Origin: an uncultured Clostridia bacterium
GTDB lineage: Bacteria; Bacillota; Clostridia; Christensenellales; Borkfalkiaceae
DNA length: 64,000 nt
Assembly: GCA_944367535.1 (NCBI GenBank)
Contig: CALVWQ010000001.1
Coordinates: forward strand, 1 to 64,000
Direction: 5' to 3'
Program-made: the position numbers and the translations under genes
Shown: positions 33,952 to 41,916 of the stretch, one piece after another
Numbering within the stretch: position 1 is the stretch's first letter
How the letters are laid out: every line of letters starts with the position of its first letter
Notes under the pieces: model-generated
Told to the model about the DNA's origin: nothing
Seen by the model: the letters and a program-made list of their open reading frames with translations, nothing else
The model's database searches: none

Positions 33952-34089
33952 ATGAAAAACAGATATCAGAAGCCCGAATTGGACTATGTTCCGTTCGGGG
34001 AACAAAGTGATTTTTTGTTGACAAGCGCAGGGCAGTTTGACGACAAACACACAGATCAGCCGGAGAGTTGGAACGGGCTTTTCAAGTGA
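33952..34089 (+). CDS. 45-residue peptide of unknown function in the fructan operon
   Basis: MKNRYQKPELDYVPF... to SWNGLFK, 45 residues, with a strong AAGGAG eight bases before the ATG. No signal peptide or membrane helix. It has a Lys/Arg-rich head, a KPEL..VPFG..SDFLLTS core and an acidic tail. It resembles a loose class of short clostridial peptides of the form KY.KPE....F...D.L.TS that I recall near surface-glycan genes; their function is not known to me. It lies between two genes for secreted repeat proteins, and its stop overlaps the ribosome-binding site of the next gene (TGAGGAGG), indicating translational coupling. Confidence 0.75.
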   Translation: MKNRYQKPELDYVPFGEQSDFLLTSAGQFDDKHTDQPESWNGLFK

Positions 34090-34100
34090 GGAGGGATATT

Positions 34101-36446
34101 ATGAGCAGAACGTTAAATAGAAAACTTATTTATTTACTGTCGTTTCTTTTTGTTCTTTTCGTTTCCATGTCTCTTGTGCCCTCATTCGCGGCAAAAGCGG
34201 AAACGCCTGCCGAGCCTGAAAATTCGGTGGGGACCTTTTCCTTCGCCGAGGGCGATTTCGCCATGGTAAACGGTGCGTCGCTTCGCATTGCGGGCGATTA
34301 TAACGGACTGCGCTTCATGGCGGGCTTTAAAGAAACAGAAACTTTCGATATGAGCAAAGTCGTGTCTTTCGGTATGCTTATAGGGCCTTCTAAACTCGTG
34401 GGCGAAAGTCTCGACAAAGAGGATGCTCTCAATAACAGAGCCGTAGATATAAATTATGAGAATACTCCCGAAGACGGAAAAAAATATCTTTATAATGCCG
34501 CAGATGCCGAGGGTAATAAATATAAGGTGTTCGGCGGTTCGCTTACAAATATCTATATCGATAATTACGACAGGGATTTTGTCGGGGTTGCTTATTATGA
34601 AACCGCAACCGAAACCGTATACGCCAAGGTGAACGGAACGGAAAACGTCCGCTCGCTCTCGGCTGTCGCGGGGAATGCAAAGAACTCGGCAGAATACGCC
34701 GAAGGGGACGATTCGGTAAGATACTTAATAGACAGTTATGCGAATAAACACGCCCTCGGCAACGGTTCTTTCATATACGGTTTGAATGGTTGGACTACCG
34801 AAAACGTTACAGACCAAGACAATCAAGGCAGACCGCTCGGATATGTGGTAGATAAACTAAACGCAGGCTCGGGCGATGGGAACAAATTCTGGTATATATG
34901 CGCCGATTACGGTACGGAAAGTGATAAATTATTCAGTTTTGCCAATACTGTGCAGAACGAAAACAATGAAAACAGCGAAAGAGTTACGGGTGCACTCAAA
35001 TCGTCTCCGTTTGTGGTTGCAGACGGGGCATGGATGACTTTCAGCTGGGGCGGCGGCGAAAATACGGGCATTACTCTAGAAATCCGCGACGAAAACACGG
35101 ACGCAGTCCTGTTCGTATACGACAATACTTTTGAAAATTCGGACAAAGCCGCCGCTACCGTCAAAAGAGCGATTAATCTCGGCGGACTCGGACTTTCGGG
35201 GAAAGCGGTTTACATTGTGTTCCGTGATAATGCGACGGGCGGATACGGCGGAATCGTGGTCTCGGATATCGTTACGGACGCCCTTTCGTGTCCCGACGGA
35301 TATACCGATCTGACTTCCCTTCTTCGCAACGGTTCTTTCGCTTTCGGTACGGACGGCTGGTCAATGAGTTACGACGGCGAAAGGCCTCTCGGCTTTGTCG
35401 TGAGCAAGACGAATAATTACGTCGGTGGAGTTTATGAATATATGACCGCCGATTACGGTACGCTCGCAGACAAAGTGTTCAGTTTTGCAAATACCGACGA
35501 CGCTTCGAACGGACAGATAAATAACGAATCGGTAAAAGGAACTCTTAAATCATCGCCCTTTATTGTAGCCGAAAATTCATATATCAATATGAGCTGGGGC
35601 GGCGGAGTCGGCGGCGACGTCCGTCTGGAAATAAGAAAATATTCGGATGATTTCGCCCTCGCCACATATTATAATACAGACAATAACACCAATGCTCTTC
35701 AAGGGGCTACGATAAAGAGGTCTTTCGATACTTCTTCTTATGCGGGCGAACTCGTGTATCTCGCTTTCGTGGACGATTCCACCTCTGATTACGGCGGCAT
35801 AGTCGTTTCCGATATAACCGTCAACGCGGCGGAGAGGATTGCGGGAGAAGGATTTTCGGCGAGCGTCGCAAACGGCAGCTTCACGACAGGTAACCTCGAC
35901 GGTTGGGATATGCAATCGGTTGACCCCGACGGCGGAGACAGGCAGCTCGGTTTTGTCGTGGGAAGAACAAATGTCGGCAAAGATACCGTTTACAAGTATA
36001 TGTGCGCCGACTACGGTACCGTAAGCAATAAACTTTTCAGCTTTGCAAATACGGATCAAAATGCCGCGGATATCAATCATGAAAAAGTTACCGGCACGCT
36101 TAAATCCTCCGTGTTTGTCGTGAACCCCGGCGCATGGATGACTTTCAGCTGGGGCGGCGGCGGAAACGGAAACATATATATGAAACTGTACCGCGCAAGC
36201 GACGACTCATTCATTGCCTCATTCAATAATCTGACCGAACATATTGACGCACAGGCTCATACGATGAAAAGGGCGATAAACCTTTCGGAACTAGTATCGG
36301 CGGGAGAAAGGATATATATAGTTTTCGAGGATACTGCGGGATCAAACCAAAATTATGGCGGTATAGTGGTTTCGGATATAGTAACGAACGCCAAATCGTG
36401 TCCCGAAGGGTATACGGCGCTTACAAAACTTTCATATGACGCATAG
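34101..36446 (+). CDS. Secreted protein with N-terminal domain and three lectin-like repeats
   Basis: 781 residues from MSRTLNRKLIYL, the start behind GAGGAGG; a frame from 34068 overlaps the 45-aa gene. A signal peptide (about 1-34) and a roughly 170-residue N-terminal domain (SLRIAGDYNGLRFMAGF) are followed by three repeats near residues 219, 409 and 589. Each repeat has N-G-S-F...GW, a Y..ADYGT...K.FSFANT block, a SWGGG motif and a closing YGGIVVSDI. They are probably carbohydrate-binding beta-sandwiches, different in sequence from those of the gene upstream. No catalytic residues or anchor recognised. The role in fructan capture is inferred from the operon. Confidence 0.72.
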   Translation: MSRTLNRKLIYLLSFLFVLFVSMSLVPSFAAKAETPAEPENSVGTFSFAEGDFAMVNGASLRIAGDYNGLRFMAGFKETETFDMSKVVSFGMLIGPSKLVGESLDKEDALNNRAVDINYENTPEDGKKYLYNAADAEGNKYKVFGGSLTNIYIDNYDRDFVGVAYYETATETVYAKVNGTENVRSLSAVAGNAKNSAEYAEGDDSVRYLIDSYANKHALGNGSFIYGLNGWTTENVTDQDNQGRPLGYVVDKLNAGSGDGNKFWYICADYGTESDKLFSFANTVQNENNENSERVTGALKSSPFVVADGAWMTFSWGGGENTGITLEIRDENTDAVLFVYDNTFENSDKAAATVKRAINLGGLGLSGKAVYIVFRDNATGGYGGIVVSDIVTDALSCPDGYTDLTSLLRNGSFAFGTDGWSMSYDGERPLGFVVSKTNNYVGGVYEYMTADYGTLADKVFSFANTDDASNGQINNESVKGTLKSSPFIVAENSYINMSWGGGVGGDVRLEIRKYSDDFALATYYNTDNNTNALQGATIKRSFDTSSYAGELVYLAFVDDSTSDYGGIVVSDITVNAAERIAGEGFSASVANGSFTTGNLDGWDMQSVDPDGGDRQLGFVVGRTNVGKDTVYKYMCADYGTVSNKLFSFANTDQNAADINHEKVTGTLKSSVFVVNPGAWMTFSWGGGGNGNIYMKLYRASDDSFIASFNNLTEHIDAQAHTMKRAINLSELVSAGERIYIVFEDTAGSNQNYGGIVVSDIVTNAKSCPEGYTALTKLSYDA

Positions 36447-36452
36447 AAATGT

Positions 36453-36479
36453 TCCGCCCGCGCATAAGGCGTGGGCGGA
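36453..36479 (+). other. Intercistronic hairpin before the cytoplasmic GH32 gene
   Basis: TCCGCCCGCG at 36453-36462 pairs with CGTGGGCGGA at 36470-36479 (one G-U pair, 7-base loop). No T-run follows, so it is more likely an RNA-processing or stability element than a full terminator. Confidence 0.7.
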
Positions 36480-36503
36480 CCGACTATTCAGGATAATGTA
36501 ATC

Positions 36504-37880
36504 ATGCAGAGACAACAATTTCACATAACCGCGGAAACCGGTTGGATAAACGACCCTAACGCACCCGTATATTATAAAGGAAGATACCATGTGTTTTTTC
36601 AGTATCATCCTTATTCCGTCGAATGGGGTCCTATGCACTGGGGACACGTCGTCAGCGACGACCTCGTTACATGGGAAAGGCTTCCCGTGGCATTAAAGCC
36701 CGAAGACAAACAGGATAAGGACGGTTGTTTTTCGGGTACTGCCATAGTGGAAAAAGACAGGCTTTATATTCTTTACACGGGAGTAGTGAATGAAAACGGA
36801 AAATGTTTTCAGCGGCAATGCCTCGCATATTCGGATGACGGTATTAAATTCCTAAAGCATCCCGAGCCCGTGATAGGCTCGGACGAAGTGCCGGAGGGAT
36901 TCAGCCCTTACGATTTCCGCGACCCGTGTGTTTTTAAAAAAGAGGGCAGATTTTATATGCTTGTCGCTTCGAGAAAGGGAGAAAAAAGCGATATTCTTCT
37001 GTATACTTCTTTCAATCTTATTGAATGGAAGTATGTCGGAGCGGTTCTCGATTACCCCTCATCGGGAAAAATGATAGAATGTCCGTGCTGGAACGAAAAA
37101 GCGGGACTCATGATTTACAGCGACCAGTTCAGCGAACCGCGCGGGTCGGAGCATTTAAACATTCATTCGAATTTTTTCCGCCAGGGGACACTAGACTGCA
37201 ATAAAGGTAAATTTTCCACAATCAGCGAAGGGATTATTGATTACGGGTTTGATTTTTATGCCGCACAGTTCTTCGCAAATACCGAAAAGACAGTAATGAT
37301 AGCATGGATGCAGATGTGGGACAGGAATATTCCCTGTAAAAAAGAGGGATTCGCGGGTATGCTCACATTGCCCAGATACGTAACTGTCAAAGACGGGCGC
37401 CTTTTACAGAGTCCTGTCGGTCTCGATAAATATATTTCGGAAAAGACAGTAATCGATAAACATGATTTCAAGGGCGTAATCAAGGCGGAAGGCTCGGTTT
37501 ATCAACTTAAAATCGATGCAGAAAAGATAAATAAATTTAAGTTATACGTAAAAAAGGGCGAGGGGGAATTTACTTCTTTATATATAGAAAACGGATTTCT
37601 CGTGTTAAACAGGAGTGAAAGCGGCGAAAAAATAATCGGAGCGGAAAAAGACGAATATTCGCTTTCCGGCATAAGAAAAATGCCGCTTCAAGATGCTGAA
37701 AACATATCCCTTACCGTCATATCCGACAGATTCTCTCTTGAAATTTTCTGTGAAGGTAAGGCGCTGACTAGCACCGTTTACGCCGCAGAAAATTCGCGAG
37801 GCATAGAGATAGAGGCGGATGCATTGAATATTAAAGCCGAGATAGGCGAATTATCTTTTCCCGTCAAAATTAACTCATGA
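36504..37880 (+). CDS. Cytoplasmic GH32 hydrolase (sucrase/fructanase type)
   Basis: 458 residues from MQRQQFHITAETG. A GTG at 36471 is in frame but lies in the hairpin and has no ribosome-binding site. Canonical GH32 motifs: WINDPNA with nucleophile D17, FRDP with D140, MIEC with E192, then a C-terminal beta-sandwich. There is no signal peptide, so it acts on imported oligosaccharides or sucrose inside the cell. Its length fits sucrose-6-phosphate hydrolase and levanbiose/FOS hydrolases, but with an ABC rather than a PTS importer the substrate is probably unphosphorylated. Last gene of the operon. Confidence 0.92.
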   Translation: MQRQQFHITAETGWINDPNAPVYYKGRYHVFFQYHPYSVEWGPMHWGHVVSDDLVTWERLPVALKPEDKQDKDGCFSGTAIVEKDRLYILYTGVVNENGKCFQRQCLAYSDDGIKFLKHPEPVIGSDEVPEGFSPYDFRDPCVFKKEGRFYMLVASRKGEKSDILLYTSFNLIEWKYVGAVLDYPSSGKMIECPCWNEKAGLMIYSDQFSEPRGSEHLNIHSNFFRQGTLDCNKGKFSTISEGIIDYGFDFYAAQFFANTEKTVMIAWMQMWDRNIPCKKEGFAGMLTLPRYVTVKDGRLLQSPVGLDKYISEKTVIDKHDFKGVIKAEGSVYQLKIDAEKINKFKLYVKKGEGEFTSLYIENGFLVLNRSESGEKIIGAEKDEYSLSGIRKMPLQDAENISLTVISDRFSLEIFCEGKALTSTVYAAENSRGIEIEADALNIKAEIGELSFPVKINS

Positions 37881-37917
37881 CGAATTTTTCAATGTAATTT
37901 ATCCATAAAAAAAGAGT

Positions 37918-37962
37918 GAAAAAAGAGCTGCGGGCAAAAATGCCCGCAGCTCTCTTTTTTAT
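37918..37962. terminator. Bidirectional terminator between GH32 and GH127 genes
   Basis: A 13-bp perfect stem (AGAGCTGCGGGCA at 37924-37936 with its complement at 37941-37953) with AAAA loop, flanked by AAAAAA and TTTTTT, serves both convergent transcripts. Confidence 0.92.
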
Positions 37963-37976
37963 TAAAATATAAGCTT

Positions 37977-39833
37977 TTATTTTTCGGGCATCCAGACCGT
38001 TACGTCGCAGTCTTTTCCGTCGTAGAGTTTGCCGGCCTGCGCATAATCGCATAACGATATGAGTCCGTCGTCGGTGGAAACCGACAGGGCGATGTTGCAA
38101 TCAAAAGGAGGCTTATTGATTAAACGGGCGCGAATAAAATTATTTTTATCTGCCGAAATTTTTACGGGAAGCGAGACGTCCTCTTTGAATTCGGAAGTGC
38201 GCGCGAGAACGAAAGGTCCTTTCGTGAGTGCGATTTTGCCGTTTAATCTGTGAAGTTTTATATCATTTTCAAGTTTTACGGTTATGATACATTCGGGGCT
38301 CGGCGTTTTTATTATTGCATAGCCGTTTTCGTTTTCGAAAGCGAGAGGGGAGTTTTGCGTCCATACCGAAAAGGAGGCTGCCCAAGACGGTATCCTTAAA
38401 CCGAGTTTCAGGTTTTTGGTCGCCGTTACTTTGATTTTTACGTCGGAAGAGCGGTAGAGATTTGCGGAGATTGAGAGAGTTACGGGAAAGCCGCCGACTT
38501 CGGCTTTGACCGTTGCGCCGTTATAAAGATTTATAAAAAGGGCGTCTTTTCCCGCGAGAACGGGAAAAAGTCCGATGATTGCGGTGCCTGCGCCGCCGAT
38601 ACAGGCGCAACAGCCATAGGACCTGCCGCCCTGCATTCTCATATATCCTCCGATGAGTTTCGCGCGTCTGTCTGAACAGAGCGGACTGTAACTGTCAAAG
38701 GGGAAAGGTTCGTGTTTGTCGAATACAAGTTTTCCGTCTTCCCAAACTCCCGCTTTGGCGAGGTGCATGTCCTGATGTTCGGTGTTTACCGCGCCTGCCA
38801 TGGCATTGAGCGCGGAAGTCTCTATGCGTTCGGCAAAACGGCTTTCCCCTGTCGCGCACAGCAGGCGGTAGTTCAATTTCATAAGTGTTACCGTAACGCA
38901 GGTTTCCTGCATGACTTCTTTTTCTTTTTCCGTCTGTTTAAATGCGGAATGATTAAACTGTTCTTCGGCACAGCCCGCCGCGCCTATTAAGGTCGTTTCT
39001 TTTTCGGCTACGGCGTCTGCGAAGTTAACGGTTGCCCGCAGATATTTTTCTTCCCGAACCACGAAATAGTATTCCAAAAGCCCTTCGAAACAACTCATCA
39101 TCTCGTATGCCTTGGTTTGAGGAAACAGATAGGGAGTGATATCTTTTTTCAGGCAGGCTTCTATAAGATTAAAGTCCTTGCAGAAACCTGTTTTTACTAT
39201 ATATTTTGCAAATTTTAAATGTCGCGGGAGCGCCGCTATATTATATAGTTTGACGAACGGTTCGAGTATCGAACAGGAATTCATTCCGCCCCAGAAGGCG
39301 GAGGTATCGGTTATTTCAATCTTGCCGTTTCCTTTTCCCACGCGTTTTACGATATAGTCGGCGTGTTTAATGAGCGCGCGCGCGATTTTACGTTTTAAGG
39401 CGTCGCTTTTGCAAATATCGTAAAAATATTCGAGACCCAGCATGACGTATTTTCTGCACCACATATCCCAGCCGAAAAACTCGCGTTCGCGGGAATAAGT
39501 CGATATCCTTCCGTCCTTATCCTGACACGACAGCAAGTCTTTGACCGAATCCGCGAGCGCTTTATACAATTTATTGTTTTTGGTAACGGAGTACGTCATG
39601 CACCCCGCGCGCATCGTCTTGCCCCAGAATTCTCCGCGCCAGCCGCCCGTTTCGGCGTCGGTCTGTTCGCGGAACTGATTTACGAATAATTTCCAATTTT
39701 CAGTGTCCGTAAGTTGGTTTTGTTCGGGGAAAAGCACGAGTTTTTCCGCGTATCCTTTAAGGCGGCAGTCTGTCTTTTTAAGTTTTGCCGCTTTTTGCGC
39801 GGGCATATCCGAATATTCTGCGTAGGTTTTCAT
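37977..39833 (-). CDS. GH127/DUF1680-type glycoside hydrolase
   Basis: 618 residues, an (alpha/alpha)6-barrel followed by beta domains, as in the beta-L-arabinofuranosidase family. The glutamate motif QETCVTVTLMKLNYRL and the cysteine cluster SYGCCACIGGAGTA at about residue 420 correspond to the Zn-thiolate catalytic centre of GH127. The Cys-Cys-Ala-Cys spacing is not identical to the best-studied enzyme, so substrate is uncertain. No signal peptide, hence cytoplasmic. It is convergent to the fructan operon with its own promoter region, so a link with fructan use is not shown. Confidence 0.85.
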   Translation of the reverse strand: MKTYAEYSDMPAQKAAKLKKTDCRLKGYAEKLVLFPEQNQLTDTENWKLFVNQFREQTDAETGGWRGEFWGKTMRAGCMTYSVTKNNKLYKALADSVKDLLSCQDKDGRISTYSREREFFGWDMWCRKYVMLGLEYFYDICKSDALKRKIARALIKHADYIVKRVGKGNGKIEITDTSAFWGGMNSCSILEPFVKLYNIAALPRHLKFAKYIVKTGFCKDFNLIEACLKKDITPYLFPQTKAYEMMSCFEGLLEYYFVVREEKYLRATVNFADAVAEKETTLIGAAGCAEEQFNHSAFKQTEKEKEVMQETCVTVTLMKLNYRLLCATGESRFAERIETSALNAMAGAVNTEHQDMHLAKAGVWEDGKLVFDKHEPFPFDSYSPLCSDRRAKLIGGYMRMQGGRSYGCCACIGGAGTAIIGLFPVLAGKDALFINLYNGATVKAEVGGFPVTLSISANLYRSSDVKIKVTATKNLKLGLRIPSWAASFSVWTQNSPLAFENENGYAIIKTPSPECIITVKLENDIKLHRLNGKIALTKGPFVLARTSEFKEDVSLPVKISADKNNFIRARLINKPPFDCNIALSVSTDDGLISLCDYAQAGKLYDGKDCDVTVWMPEK

Positions 39834-39930
39834 ATAGATACTCTTTATCGTTTTTTATTATTATAAAATTCGCGCTCGTTAAAAGTCAAGGATTTTGTCT
39901 TTGCGAAAATAATATATGTGTTGTTTTTAA

Positions 39931-39959
39931 TTGCTTTTAATCTTATATTTTCTTATAAT
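39931..39959 (+). promoter_or_regulatory. Sigma-A promoter for the acyltransferase-fusion operon
   Basis: TTGCTT at 39931-39936 and perfect TATAAT at 39954-39959, 17-base spacer, about 33 bases before the ATG. Confidence 0.65.
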
Positions 39960-39992
39960 GTATAAAGCAAGGAAAAAACAAGAGAGTCAAAA

Positions 39993-41906
39993 ATGGGAAA
40001 ACGTAAAATCGGGAAAGTTGTTTTTGTTGCCGCGGGACTTGTTGCGGTTGCGGCGATACTGCTGTTTTTGTTCTACGGGGACAATTTCCGCCTTTTCACG
40101 ACTTTTTTCAGAAAAGATATAACGAGCGAAGAAATAAGAGAGACCGCAAAGATGTTCGGCGCGCGAGGAGTCGTGTCGATAGGACTTCTTGCCATGATGC
40201 AGGTCATTTTGATGTTTCTGCCGGCAGAACCCGTTCAGGTAGTGGCGGGCGCGGGATACGGATTATGGACGGGCGTACTAATATGTACGGCGGGAGTCTT
40301 TGTCGGAAATACGCTGATTTATATTGCCTATAAAATTTTCGGCAATAAAATGAGCGATTATTATTCAAAAAACGTTAAAATCGACTGGAAAAGCGCAAAG
40401 ACCGCACGAGGTATTTCGCTCATAGTTCTTATTTTATATATACTTCCGGCTATACCATACGGCATGATATGTTTTTTTGCCGCGTCTACCGGGCTTAAAT
40501 ATCCGAGGTATATTATTCTTACCGTATTGGGCGCGGTACCGTCGGTATTTATAGGCGTGGGGTTAGGGCATCTTGCGGTGGCGGCAAGCCTTGTGTCCGC
40601 CGCGATTGTTTTCGTGGTGCTGGTTATTATAATTCTTATTATGTTTATAAAGCGCGACGCGCTGACAGCGCGGCTGAACGATTATATCGCGACGAAAAGC
40701 AAACCTTATACATCCGATACGTCAGTAAAAAAACCCAACGGATTTGTTTCGAATGTACTTGTCGGAGCATTTAATATCTATCTTTTTTTCAAATTCCGCA
40801 TAAAATTTAAAAACAAGGCGGGAAAACTGAGTAAACCGTCAATAGTGCTCGTGAACCACGGTGCGTTTATAGACTTTATGTTCTCGCTTAAATTTCTGAT
40901 AAAATACAAACCCAACGTTATAGCGGCGCGGCTTTATTTTTATCACAGAAAGATGGGCGTATGGATGAAACGCTGCGGAGTGTTTCCGAAGAGCATGTTT
41001 TCGGCAGACCTCGAAAACGCCAAAAACTGTCTGAAAGTAATAAAGAACAAGGGAATGATTCTGATGATGCCGGAAGCGCGTCTTTCGACTGTCGGCAGAT
41101 ACGAGGGGATACAGGAGTCCACCGTCAGATTTTTATACAAGACGGGTGCTGACTTATATACTCTGAAAATAGACGGCAATTATTTTGCCATGCCCAAATG
41201 GGGCGATAAGCCGCGCACGGGCGCGCCTTTGGAGTGCACGCTCGAAAAACTTTACTCTTCCGAACAGCTTAAAAATACGGATTACGACACTTTCGCGCGC
41301 TCGCTCGACGAGGCTATGGACTACGACTCTTTCAAATGGCTCGCTTCCCGTCCGCAAATTAGATATAAATCAAAGACGCTTGCGGAGGGACTTGAAGGGA
41401 TTTTGTATCTTTGTCCAAAGTGCGGAAGAGAATGTACGATAGAAACTTCCGGCCGCACCGTCAGATGTTCCGCATGCGGAATGGAAACCCGTTTAACGGA
41501 CAGATACGAATTTGAAGACGGATATCCTTTCAAGAACTTTCAGGAGTGGTACGATTATCAGTGCGCCGAGCTTAAGAAGAAGACGGAAGCGGACGCGGAA
41601 TACAGACTGACCGCGCGGGTTGAACTCAAACACTCGTCGAAGGACGGAAAAACCTGCGTAAGACATGCGGGGGCGGGCGAGTGTACTCTTACGGCGCAGG
41701 GACTCGAATATTTCGGTACGGAAGACGGAAAAGACGTAAGGGTGTTTTTTGAAAAAGAACGTTATTACAGACTGCTTTTCGGTGCAAACGAAGATTTCGA
41801 ACTGTATGACGGCAAGGAAATTTATTTTTTTGTGCCGCAAGATAAAAGAATATGCGTCAAATGGTATATTGCAAGTTGCATATTCGGCGAGAAAATAAAG
41901 GGTTGA
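39993..41906 (+). CDS. VTT/DedA-type membrane domain fused to PlsC-like acyltransferase and a zinc ribbon
   Basis: 637 residues. Residues 1-220 are a TVP38/TMEM64 (VTT) membrane domain (LPAEPVQVVAGAGYGLWTG, LPAIPYGMICFFAASTGL). Residues about 255-445 form a lysophospholipid acyltransferase-like domain with the catalytic H-x4-D (NHGAFID, H289/D294) and MMPEARLSTVGRYEG in the place of the F-P-E-G-x-R motif. A four-cysteine zinc ribbon follows (C474, C477, C492, C495), then a C-terminal domain of about 130 residues. VTT proteins are linked to lipid scrambling or flipping, so coupling of acylation with lipid movement is an attractive inference. Eleven bases separate it from the transporter gene downstream. 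Confidence 0.82.
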   Translation: MGKRKIGKVVFVAAGLVAVAAILLFLFYGDNFRLFTTFFRKDITSEEIRETAKMFGARGVVSIGLLAMMQVILMFLPAEPVQVVAGAGYGLWTGVLICTAGVFVGNTLIYIAYKIFGNKMSDYYSKNVKIDWKSAKTARGISLIVLILYILPAIPYGMICFFAASTGLKYPRYIILTVLGAVPSVFIGVGLGHLAVAASLVSAAIVFVVLVIIILIMFIKRDALTARLNDYIATKSKPYTSDTSVKKPNGFVSNVLVGAFNIYLFFKFRIKFKNKAGKLSKPSIVLVNHGAFIDFMFSLKFLIKYKPNVIAARLYFYHRKMGVWMKRCGVFPKSMFSADLENAKNCLKVIKNKGMILMMPEARLSTVGRYEGIQESTVRFLYKTGADLYTLKIDGNYFAMPKWGDKPRTGAPLECTLEKLYSSEQLKNTDYDTFARSLDEAMDYDSFKWLASRPQIRYKSKTLAEGLEGILYLCPKCGRECTIETSGRTVRCSACGMETRLTDRYEFEDGYPFKNFQEWYDYQCAELKKKTEADAEYRLTARVELKHSSKDGKTCVRHAGAGECTLTAQGLEYFGTEDGKDVRVFFEKERYYRLLFGANEDFELYDGKEIYFFVPQDKRICVKWYIASCIFGEKIKG

Positions 41907-41916
41907 GAAGGTAAAA

